Below are positions 1 through 12,900 of a stretch of 64,000 nt of DNA, one piece after another. Each line of letters starts with the position of its first letter. Position 1 is the stretch's first letter. Made by a program: the position numbers and the translations under genes. Under the pieces are notes generated by a model. The model saw only the letters and a list, made by a program, of their open reading frames with translations. It did no database searches and was not told where the DNA came from. Source of the DNA: Balanoglossus misakiensis (taxonomy: Eukaryota; Hemichordata); NCBI GenBank assembly GCA_040954595.2, contig CM082583.2, forward strand, positions 9,982,001 to 10,046,000, in the 5' to 3' direction.

Positions 1-3000
1 GTGCATTAAAACTGGCTGTTTCGAGCGTCGGCGATAAAACACTACATGATTCAACCATTTGAACAAAAAATATGATAGGCCTATTCGTTAAATAATATGA
101 AACTTAACGTAGGGCACATCGTCAGTCAAGTAGCAGCGTGTGATACATGTGAGCTAGACAAACAACACTGTCCCGAAAAAAGAACATTAACACGTCATAA
201 CCTGCATTCGCGAACGACCCTTTCACCTAAGCGGGACAAATAAAACAAAAACAAACTTCGATCACCTTGACAACGGATTCTTCTCCTGAAACACGTGAAT
301 GAATGGAGCGATTGTCGGGCCATGTTTGCGCTGAGGTCTGACAGAGAACAAGACCGGCTCCTGACAATTAAACATTGTAAACCTTTTCTGTAATATTGTC
401 CAGTTTCAGCAAAGAGAAACATTCCTTGCCATTATCGAAAGTTGAGTAACGAAACAATAGTCAAACATGATACTAAATATCTGTCTTCGGAACAGTAACC
501 AAATCTGAAGAGCTTGGGACTCAGGGTCTTGACCTCTGACCTGAAAACGTCGTGTCGAGTATGACTCTTCTCGAGGAATGATTTTATTTATCCAGTTCGG
601 GTGTATCACGATCGGCCGCCTTTGCTCTTCGAGGACAGCCTGACTGGTATACATTGTAGGTTGAACCCCCCCCCCCCCTACATGTGCGCATGTCATGTGT
701 GGTACCCTTATCAAAGTGAAGATCGAAGGATAAAAACGAAATCTGTGGATTTCAAGTATTTCAGTCCATTACCCAAATGAGATAGTAAATCATTAACCGC
801 TAATGAGAACTTGAGCGTCTGGTTACAAGTGCAGATTGCCTTCAGATTTCCCAAAGCATCTCTGAGACGACACACGTTAAGAGATTCTATTTCGAAAATA
901 TTGACCCAGTACGCGAAACGCCAAGCACTATACAGAACATTGTCAATTAGGCGAAACGGTTTCTTACAAATTTTGACAACAACAACGCACCGGGAAAACT
1001 ACTGGTTTCCTTTCAAAAGCAAAATTATCACGTAGCTGATATCAATGCTCATAAACTGCGTAGGTTAGGCTCTTGCGAGACTTAAACAGAACAGTTGACC
1101 GGTTCACAACTGCTGTTGTACCCGGCACATAGTGGCATAAACATGGTTCTGGTCCACAGACTATTTCATGTTTCAATTCGGCTGGGATTGTCTCAAATTT
1201 TAGACGAGTCACCTACTTATTTAAATTCAACTTAGAAATGCAGTGAGTGCATAGCAAACGTTCCCTCCTCCGGCTGTGTGTTTACCGTGTTTGACGCAAA
1301 TAACAAAACCCCGTGGCTGCGGGCAAACACACCGGTGAATAAGGCTTTCATTCTCCCATACACCCTATTATACCAAACAGCTACCGATTGCGTCGGTATT
1401 CCAGTTTCCCCCCTTTCAGGATCACGTTTGTGACGCTTGCTAAACCCGACTCGGGTTGCCCGGCCATTTTGAAGTGATTTCCGAGACACGGGGGACATAT
1501 TAAAACAATCGTTCGTGTTTGAGGAAAAGTACAGATGCAACTTAAATGCAACCGAATTAAACTTTTTTTATTTCATTATATCAATTCAACGGCCCAACTA
1601 CGAGGCTATGCGTCGCGTCGGACGCATGCACATTTTAAAAAACCACGGCTACTTCAGATCGTGTTCTCGCAACGCCAGCTGGTACTTTCCCAAGAAAGGC
1701 TGTTTTATTTTCCGCTCGTATCCGTTGGCTCGCGCAACACATTCATCGCAAGCCAAAACGGTCATAAAGCTCCATCAATCACTCAAGCCATTTCCCTTCT
1801 TTTCATATCTCGTTGTGGCCGAGTGGAAAACACGTCAATGAAGTGATTGGTTGAGTGTGCTAAAATCGCGTTGTTGAAAAATACAATACAATCCAACCGT
1901 CCCAAGCACGACATACCGGTGTATATCTTTTCCGAATCCCCCAAAGTCTGATAAATAATACGCAACGGAATGACCAGTATTTCACTTTGCAATCCATCAA
2001 ATGAAAAACAAATAATTATCACCAAAGCGGGAATACATATATTCTTTCAAAGTCTACCTGGACCTACAAAACGTCAACAGACAAGTATGTTTTCACGATG
2101 ACAGATGTGTCTTCTAATCGAAGTTGGCCGGCGTTCTAATCGAGAGCTTCTCGGTATTCGGCGGATGAAGCCTGCACGCGACTGATTGAACGGAATCTCA
2201 TCATGCGACGATTTTTTTTTCAATTGAGTACCATCTGGGTTCTTTTTTCTGTCCATCGCGTGACGTAGCTTTCCTGGGAAATTACCTTGACCTTAGCTGT
2301 GTACGTCCAACGCCCAAATATAAGATAAACAAATTGGAGGAGAGCGTGGAAACGGGAGGAATTCCTTCGAGCCAAGATGTAAAAAATCTCCCAGTCGTAA
2401 TAACACGTAATCTGATTTATTAGAATCTATCCGACCAGAGACTCGAAGCAATTCTTTCGTCTGTCCCCCCCCCGCCCCCCCCCCCCCCCCCATAACAACC
2501 TTTGCCCTTGTTTCGACATATCTCACACCGTCCTGTTTTGGAAACACATCCGAAGACAACAATTAAGTCTAAGGTGGTGGTTGCGTTTCAAAACATCGTA
2601 TTGTCCACGCGCGAATATCATCACCGATAGAGATTTGCAACCTTTTATACCGCGACAGGGGGACGAGGAGTCAGTCACCGCATCTCTCATTAAAATTTAA
2701 CCGTAAAGGTAGAAGTCTATTGTGTGCGTCTTACCTCCCGCAAAGGACAATAGGAATAAAGGGAGCTCGGTCGCACATTGATTATATTTGTATACCTCGC
2801 AGCAATCGGGTATTGTCTGCTTTTATTGGAATGGCCAGAACCCATCTCCCCGGCTCACATTGTTGTTTAAACGGGCGAAAACACACTGAGTCCAGCCGTG
2901 GACAGCATTCCGTGCGTTAAGAAGGAAAATCTGTTAATTCTGTGCAGGGGGTTAGTCTATTCGCAACGCTCCCACGTTCCAGCCTAAATCATACGTTAAT

Positions 3001-6000
3001 AGACGTGTACCTTTCTATTGATGTTTTGGATTCGGTCAAGCCTTGAATGCGACAGAACAGTTCGCGGGAGAGGATGTGGTATTATCTGAGAGGTCCCCAA
3101 GACATCATTTGTTACAACCTCCTGGTGTCCTTTGTGGTCATGGCATGTGACTAAAATAGTTGTTTGTTAATTTACCACGCGACGTAAATTTTACGGACCA
3201 AAAAAACAAATCGATGTGAAAAATACGCTGAGTCATTATGTTGACAATCCCCACGAAGAGATAACGGCCAACAGTCAACGTGTTTTTATAATTTCTTTCG
3301 ACGAAATCAGAACACAATGCTTATATAGCGAAACATATGATAACTGTCCGTCTAGGTAATGCGCAAACCGGTTTGGCAGGCACAATTGTGCAAAAAAGCC
3401 CTTCAGAAGATGTTGCATTCCACCCAACCTTGCCTGACTCCTTGAGTGTATATTGACGTCAGATCATTGACGAATATTGACAGAAAAGGCCTTCGTTTTA
3501 GTGTAGAACATACCATATCGGGGAGGGGGGGGGGCTTGCTCGGAGGTTAATTCCAAGTTCCGCCAATTTACTATATACGATACCGCTATTTACAAGATCG
3601 ACGTAAATATATGGGTGATTAATCATAAGGTGGTAACTACTTAGTTCACACGACAATTTGACACCTGTTGATTTAAACATAGAATAACTGTCCACGCAGT
3701 CTGTGTGTTAAAACAGCGATACCAAAAATCCCGCTTTATCGCCAAAAATCGGCACAGACTACTTTTAAGGGACTGAGAAATGTTCTGATATACGAGAAGT
3801 TACATTTTAAAACCATTTTGACTAATTTGATTGATTAAATGCCCATGGCAAACATATGCGATGCCAATACTCCATCATCTTAATGAAATACAAATAGATA
3901 TAGTCGCGGTGAAAATGGTTAACTCTTGATTAATTTGTAAAATCCGCGCCCGCGTGTGAATGAAACGCCAGGATAGTGATAATATTGGAATGAATCTATT
4001 TTTAGGGAAGTTTTAATATCTGCATCGACTTTGTTCGCAATCCGTCAACACTGTGAGCAGTATTTGAAAACATAAAAAACTACATGCCCTCCATCATTTA
4101 GGCGATGGTTTGCAAATGTTTACCGTGGCGAACAAGCCGGCGATTAGGCAGTTAATGCTAAACTAATACGCCCCGCCATTCTTGACGGGAGATCTGAAAG
4201 CGATTATTAGCATTCTGGCTATACGGCAAGGGGGGATTTGTGATCATGGGGGATTTCAGCCCCGCAGTATTGAGCGAGAACACACACACAACTGCGTAAC
4301 TTTTCGAGTCGGTCTTTGATCGTGGCTATCCGCGGGGTGTTGCCATGGCAGCTCTAATCATCGAGAGGAGTGGTCGACATTGAGGGTGAGGGAAAATCCG
4401 AGCCGCCGCCGCGCGCGCGAACGCGTTCTCTTTGTCGCGGCACAAAATATGTCGTGTCTTGAAGAAAGTAGGCGGTTGAAGTATTTCGCTACTTGGGGCT
4501 AAGAGTTGAGCACACAAGAAACTGAAACAATCGCGTCTGTTCGCTGAAAACGTGTTGATAATTCCGCGCCGACCACGTTATTATTAGGTGGTTGTGAAAT
4601 GGACTAGGAGACGAGGTGAAATTTGCGTCAAATCTTCTGTCTTAGGCGACATTGACCTTCCCAAGAGAGGAAATGAAATCCTGGCGTACTTCGTTCCCTT
4701 TCCCGATCACTCAAATGACACCTGTTTCCGAAAAGACAATTAGCCGCCGTACGCGTGCAACAAGAGTTTGGAGTCCAAATCGTTATCAGTTACTGTTTCG
4801 AGGTCGACCGAATTTCCTTTAATAAGACCACTCCGGGAGAATAGACTACAGAGTGGCAAATTTTAAGCATGTTCATTGCCAACCTTGTCGTTTTTCTTTG
4901 CCTGCTAATGTATCCGGAAATGTTCAATGTACATACATTGTACCTTTTTGATGACTTAGACTATTGACACACGCCTGGCAAAAATAATAATACCAAATTC
5001 ATAACTAGAATTCAAAGTAATTATGTTCCTTAATTTGCCTATGTGACATGTGTTGTTTGGCTGAGTCAATAAGATGCTAAGAGCTCCTATAGAACGGCTT
5101 TTTATGTGTATAAAGGTGAATGTTGATTATATATACTGGAATAGGCCCAGAGGATTTTATTCATAAAATGGTTCGTGTGAAATCAGTATTTCTGGAAGCA
5201 TACTTTCAAGTGACCTTGCACACTATTGATACATTGATACTGCACTCACTATCACATCGTATATAATGCGTTGCCATGTCGACCGAGAGACCTACAAGCA
5301 AATTTGAAAAATATTGATTATTTCAGACTCGGACAAAGCGTACCATAATACCTCGTGTTTGTAATACCGTTAAAGCTGATCCTGTCTGTGAGACAGCAAA
5401 AATGCGACTTGCATGTGAAGTCAAGTCCATGTTTTGCTACAAAAGTGAGCTTTCATTTGCCTGACTTCAGAAACGCCGATCTTGTGCAGACATACGCGAA
5501 GTCGCTTGACACTTCATCTCAGCCAGAATTCATCGCTTTATATGCATGTCCAATATTCCAATACTTTAGTTATTTTTCATTAACTGTTGACAAAAGAGTG
5601 TAACGGATTTTGGCCAGTAAGTAGATGATGAATCTTATAATCATGATCGCCTAAGCTCAAACATGTGGAAATACTGCTCGTAGTTATTCTCATAACGTCT
5701 GACAAAATGTATGGTCTGCTATATTTCGACCTACTAGGGTTGTCAGCAGCTGGACTCGAGTATAATCCTGTATTTCCTTCAATATCCATTCAAACAAAAA
5801 CACGGCTAAAAACAACCATTACCATGGCAAATGGCAATCAATAGGGTTTTATTTAATTCTGTTTGTGTTACGTCAGAACCGTGCTCTGGTTATTTGTGTT
5901 TTCTTTGTTTGAGAGTAGACAATGCGCCGGGCAGTCATCGATGAAGTCACGTGGCCACCAGGCAAAATTGCGCATATGGCGGGAGTTGATTTTATCCCCC

Positions 6001-6901
6001 GCTGTGGTGTTGACACAGCGCTTTGAAAAGGTGGAACAGTTTGCCAGACTGACAGCGATAGGTTTTCTTTTTCGATTTGTTGCGAAACGATTGAATAGGG
6101 GTCCGTTTATTACGAACAAGCTGCTTGGCTCTTTCAGGGTCGTTTCTTACGTCAGCCACGGCCCTTCTACGGTTGAGACTGCGGTCAGAATGATGCGATG
6201 CGACAAGTGTTACGCTGTTGGCATGTAGGGATCTAATTTAATCTTGGGCCATCCAGAAAATATCCAGAATTCAATTTAAATAAGTGAGCGTAGTTTAAAA
6301 GCCATTTTAATAACCAGAAGAACCAGAGAACTTTGGCCAATAGTTAATATTCGGCCAACCTGTCATTTTCCACGCTTACTGCTGAGCGCCACAAACAATC
6401 ACTCCGTCGGGAACGCTTTGCCGTTGAGCGCAGGGAATTGAAATTCGGAACTTTTCATTTTAAAAACACACTTTAAATAAATGATACGGCAAACACAAAC
6501 GTACGCTTTCTTGGTTGGTTTTACGGTCACTCCACCGTGGTTAGTCCGACAAACGACTTGGACAGCGTCGGACTTTGAGTGAAATGTGTCTATCAAGGTT
6601 CTCTACGGGTTTAATGTGTGTCGAATCAGGATCTATAAGGGACATATGCGCCAATAAAGTGAAAGTTGCTACCCGCCAATGTAAATAACCCTGCCCCAGG
6701 TTCCTATCATGGTGAACTTTGGTTTCGGTTACCCATACTCAAAACGAGGCGACCAATATGGCCGCCCATTCGCGTTCATATTTTCGAGGTCGTGGAAACC
6801 TCAATTTTGGATCTGCGTAACCGAAACTATTGTCGATATGTTATTTTGTCTGTGAAATTAATATTGCATACTTATTAATGGATATTTCCTTTATTTCACA
6901 G
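1..6901. other. Stretch without a recognised gene, upstream of the channel gene
   Basis: I see no exon here that resembles a known protein. The open frames are short and have neither homology nor good splice borders. The channel gene that starts at 6902 lacks its first roughly 100-130 residues, so its initiating exon(s) must lie here unrecognised or before the window. C-tracts occur at 666-678 and 2465-2491. The region 4320-4620 is locally rich in CpG, which could mark a promoter, but nothing decisive is visible. Confidence 0.6.
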
Positions 6902-9900
6902 TCGTTCGTCATCATTGCCAAACGATGGGGCAAGCTTTACATCTACCGATTCTCAACAACAAAAGTCTTCTTCCTCATGGGACCGCTCAACCCATTTCGC
7001 CGAGCGATGATGTACATAGCAACACATCAATATCCTTTTAATATCAATTAAGGCCTAATCCATGGCATTCCATGAGTTATTTGTCATTTTTTTCTGGGAA
7101 AACCTATCGAAAGATCGTGTGCCGAATGGATGGATGGGTTGATTGGTTGGTTGGTTGGTGAAGGTGACGATGTGAATGGATGGAAAGAGAGACTGATGGA
7201 TCACGATCAGTGCAAATCCAAAATGTTGTGTTCCTTAATTTTGTTGCACGTTGTTTGATCTTGCAGTCATGTTGACAATCTTAGTAAACTGTTTCTTCTT
7301 AGCGTGGAACCAAACGATAAGGTATCCAGAGTAAGTAGCAACACGATTATTCTAACACGTGATCGAAATCCACCAATAGCACTGAAAAGAACGATATACA
7401 TGTACAGGTAAAAACAGGGAGGGGGGGATGATCAAAGTCACGTGACGAAATTAGAATAATGAATTGATAGTAGATGGGTAAGTCAAGTACGGCTTTCCAG
7501 GTTTTGCGCAGTTGGCTGCGCACATTCCATGGCATGTTTATAATTTTGTTTTTACCCCTGAACCCAGCTAAACAGTACCTATCGGGATTTATCAAAATTA
7601 TAAATTTAAAATGAATTTAAAATTCTCCAACTTCAAATGGAAAGAAGCACTCGCTACTATATAAAACAAATGCCCGCGGCTAACTCTACTTCGATTTTGC
7701 ACACTTTGCCTAAAACTTTAAGCTTTGGCTACTTTGCGCAACTATACGTGAATTCCACCAAAACCTGTCATCTTGCAATAGTTACACAAAACTGCTATGA
7801 AATCACGCTTTATACGTTGGAAATCAAACAGATGGTTGGAGGGAAAGATTTGTGAAAAAAAACATCATTTGGATGACTGATAATAGCGACTCCTTTATTT
7901 TTTTTCAAAATTGGCACCTGAAATGCTCCTGAAATTCCAGTTCATTTTGTTTTTTTATTATTATTGTTTTCTAACCTTCAACCCGTTTTCTTTGCTTTCC
8001 CGTTGCATTCCCACAGTATAATGAATATATCAGAGTAAGTAAACTATGTAAAGCGCCCTCTCTAGGCACATAAAGGCTCTAAATGTTCTATTTTCTCTCT
8101 TTATGTCATTATAATGTCTGTCGGCAGCTAATGAAAATAATAGTGCCCAGGACATAACGAGCTACGAAATCTCCGACACTAACACAGTAAATAACCTCGT
8201 AGTGAACGACTCTATGCAACACAGCAGCGGCACGCCTAGGCATATACCTTTGTATCTGCAATAACACTCGTTCTCATCACGCCCTCTATCGGCATCGATT
8301 CTCACGACTCTTTCCTATCGCCTATATACTTTCTTGTCCCGTTGTCCAGACGTGTATGCGTTCATTGTGGACGTTTCTCAGTCTACTTATAGTCCGGTCA
8401 TGTTCAAGTTTATTAAGTGTTTCTTTTTTTCCATTAAGGGAAGATACTGTACCCAGACACGTTACTAGTGCTCCTTACCAAGCACATTGTACAGGCAAAG
8501 AAAAAAAAAAATTAAAAATCGCTAATTTTGCGATGGAAAATAAAAACGTGGTCCAAGTGCGGCTGACATTCATATCTTGAACCACGTGTTCTTCGAGTTA
8601 ATTATGTCTGTGTATGGCTTCCCTTAATACTCAAAACACATGGGTATGCATGCTACCTATCACAATTGTTGTTATTCTGATATTAAGGGCGATGCAACAT
8701 GTTCATCATTTCTGTTTAAAGGGGCACTTATAATAGTGTGGTGGTGCGACCTATTGACGATACTGTCATGTCATGTAAAATTTACAGCTGAGAAACTGAC
8801 CGACTCTCACACAAACCTTACTCGGGTTCGACACAAACCCCTTTATTTTCACCGTGAGGACACAATTACTATGATTTTTTTTGTCTCTCCCTGACCAGGT
8901 ACGTTTTCACGGGTCTTTACTCAATTGAAATGTTCGTCAAGATATTTGCAAGAGGCTTTATCATTTACAAATTCACATATCTCCGAGATCCCTGGAACTG
9001 GTTAGATTTTGTAGTAATACTTCTAGCGTAAGTATTCCATTTTCATACCAGGCATGCTAAGTACGAGCATTCACCGAGTATCCAGAATCTTTCAACAGAT
9101 AACTTTTCATCGCAAATGTGAAATTGAGGCGTTTTAGGCGTTAATATTCCAAGAAGAACTCGGAAATACTGTCGGATGAGCGCCAGTCGAGCTCTGGAGT
9201 AAATCTTTCGTACACTCGAATCCGATTGGATCACGAATACATAATATATCCACTACCCAATTATAATAACGTATTGTCTGTTTGTTTATTCCACAGGTAT
9301 ATCACAATAAGAGTTAATTTAGGAAATTTTTCGGGTATACGAACTCTTAGAGTGTTAAGAGCACTAAAAACAATTTCAATAATACCAGGTAGGTGTTCGC
9401 ACGTTTTGTCTTTATTATTTAGAATGATTAAACTTTATACACGAGGATAGAATTACATCAATCGTTTTTGACAAGTATCGGCGTCTTCTTCAAGTGTTCA
9501 ACAGTGAAGAGAAAGCACGTGTGATAAACGTAACATGCGAGGCAAGATGTTTATATATTATTTTCAAGTTCCAAGCTCGCCCCATTGGCCTATCCGCTGA
9601 CTGACGCCGGTCCACTTTTCTCGTTGAATTCGCAGGGTTGAAAGCCATAATAAACGCACTTCTGGGATCGACCCGGATGTTACTCGAAGTGATGCTGCTG
9701 ACATTTTTCGTGCTGTGCATATTTGCGTTGTTTTCTCTTCAAATCTACATGGGGGCGCTTCGACACAAGTGCGTCTTCGACATGAGCGAGGAGCTCTTGA
9801 GCACCAACGTCTCCGACGAAGATTGGTTCTCCTACGTGCAAAACAGTTGTAAGTAAAATGTTTTACATCAGATTTCGGTTCATTACTGTCAACGTCAGTC

Positions 9901-12900
9901 GTAAAAATTGGGGAGTACATCACGCCGCCTGGTCAGTGTTTTTTAAGGGGAAGAATGATTACAAGCTCATTTGTACTAGTATCTTCTCCTAATCTGATAA
10001 CCAAGGAACCGCCCCGAAAGTTTCTGATCCCCATAGGCCAACTTGAAAAAAATATCTGCGAATGCTTCTTACTAAACGGACGAACAAAGCACTTCAGATT
10101 TTTTTAAAGCCCAGCCACTGTTGCGTTAAGCTTTTTGCCAATATAAAACATTAAATTTTAAAAATGTAATTAAAATCGATATTTTGCATTTGTCACTGAT
10201 CAGCAGAATATCTTGTGTTAACAACCTCTAAGTAAGGTATATAAAGGCCGCATTTTATTTCTTAAACCTGTAGCAAATTGGTACTTATATGAAGATGAAG
10301 ACCCTCTTATATGCAGCAACATCTCAGGAGCTGGGTGAGTAGATTTTTCCGAAATGCCACGAAGCCAAGCTCAGAAATATTATGATATCACTCGCGCCAT
10401 GCGTGTCAGTTTTGCTGTATATAATGGGCGTTACACAGTGAGCAGTTTTCTCAATTGCATGGTTTATTTTTCTCAACAGAGATACATGTACATGTATTCA
10501 TTTCAGATCACGTGGTCATTACCTCCTACAAACCCCACAAATGTTGCAGTCACGCACGCACACACACACACACACACACACATGCTAATTGTAATCTGCT
10601 ACTTGAAGATGTCACATACTATGACCGTAGAATTGGCATCTATGACCATTCATTTCTCGCTACTTACAAGAAGTTCAAAAGAAGCCGAAGAGCGAACTCT
10701 GAGACAGATCTTTTCATTCCATTCCACCAATCTCACTTTCATTATATGCTTGATAAAACTATGATAACTATGAATCAAGTGTCGATTCCAAAGCTGTATC
10801 CAATTAAATTATAATTCACCATTTCAGTATGTTTCTAGCTCATATACATATTTTCATGTTAATTTCATTTCATCGCTATGGTACTTGAACCGCATGACTC
10901 GTGCATGAATTATCATTTTTAATGTCCAGTGGTTCATTCCACAGAATGACTTATTTATTTTATTCTTTTTACATATATTTTACATTTAATTTTGCATGGA
11001 TGATTATCTCTGGGAACCCAGGAATGGCTGGAGGTATATCTCTTTCTCTTTCGATTATACTGTTTAGTCTATAGTACTAATAGGTCTTCAGTCGGTTATT
11101 CTCATTGTGGTGGTTGTGTTGTCACATTGAGAGAGATAAAGCAGTCACTTTTGGCGCGATGTATAGCTTTTAGTGCATTTTCGTTTCGTGTTCCAAAAGA
11201 ATCTAAGCCTAGATCATCGGTTCCTCTCAGTGGAACTCGAGGCTGAATTGCCAGGGGACAGACGTGAGAGCACTGGCCACTTGAAATAGTATCAAGATGA
11301 CCGGCAATTCAGTTCATGTCTCTGAGCGGATCAACATAATCACACTGTGTGACAAAATATATTGTGAGATGAAATGAAGATGCACCATACAAGCGTCGAA
11401 AATGGCGACTTTGCTACTCGTGGCATAGTGTGTGAAGCACTGTAGTTTTGTTCCAAGTCGCTACAGCCGACATGGCGGACGTAGAATGACAGGGGTACAC
11501 TGTACTTTCAAAATAGCATGCTGATAGACCATTTTCCGAACTTCAACGAGACCCTGCGAGATCTCGCGTGGCTATACAGTTTCTATGGAGGGGCATTCTC
11601 CTGTGACACACAGGAAAAACAACACATGGCATATCGTCTTAAACGACACAAAAATATTCACGCGAGATCTCGCAGTGAGCGGAAATATCATCCATTGCAC
11701 CCATCTACTTGGATAGCCACTGGTTTTCATTGGTTATAAAAACAAATTCAACTTGTCCGACTATAGAATCCGATTTGAGTTACCATTGACGTTATCAATT
11801 CATAATGATATTCTTGTACTAACACCACACCCACAACTTACGATTAACTCAGTCAGTGCACGAGTCAAAATATTAACAACGTTCCTTAATTAATGTCACA
11901 GAACGAATGTTCGTCAACAATTTTACTTCTTTTTTTTCATTCACCCCCGTTGCTAATTTCTCTCATCAAATTTTCCCGCCAGTCCGTGTCCGACGAACAC
12001 GACCTGTCTGCCGGGCGTTGGCGACAACCCCAACTACGGTTACACCAACTTCGACCACTTCGGATGGGCCATGCTGACGTCATTCCAGCTGATCACCCTG
12101 GACTTCTGGGAAGATGTCTACAATCACGTAAGTGGGTCGTGCGTGCACATGGTCTCCGGCGGACGGACGACTTGTCTGTTTTTGGCTAGCACATAGAATA
12201 GTGTGCGGATCTATTTATCACAGGAAAGCAACACTATACGATTGGTGATTGACACCAAATGTGTCATTTAGATGGAATGTGGTTCAATTTACATGGCGGA
12301 CCCAATCATGATCACAGTCCGTGTAAACTGGAGCGTAGCTTTTATTCAATTTTCGCCATTTGCTTGTGTTTTTTTCAGGTTCTTCGATCACAGGGACCAT
12401 GGCACATTCTCTTTTTTATGGTCATAGTGTTGTTTGGGTCTTTTTACCTCATCAATTTGATGCTGGCTGTAGTCTCCATGTCGTACACCGAAGAGGCCGC
12501 CAGACAACAGGTAAGCCCTCCGATTTTTATTGCGCCCCCAACGATACACACGTGAAAGTTAAAGAATATCTTTCTTTCGTGGATGATTCATTTCAATTCG
12601 GTGTGTTTAAGGACCCCTCATTATCACATTCAAAGACCCCCCCCTCCCCCGATAACTGCGTCCAACATATCGCATTTCCGCTTCTTAGGAAGAGAAGAAG
12701 AAACGGGGTAAAGAAACTGCGAACAACAACCTTATGAAGTTCAATGCCAATCGACTGAAATTACTTATGAACAAAAAGAAGAGGAAGCACAGAAGGAGGA
12801 GGAAGACGATTGTCGGTGGAACGACGCCAACGGTGACGTCGGGCGAAGCCTCCGATGCCAAGAAAGGCGAAGCGACGGACGGTGCCACGACGGACGACGC

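Noticed and set aside
7266-7330. A conventional AG acceptor (7264-7265) for channel exon 2
   Set aside because: No GT donor matches it in the previous exon, and it would delete conserved S1 residues. The AT-AC pair restores the full alignment.
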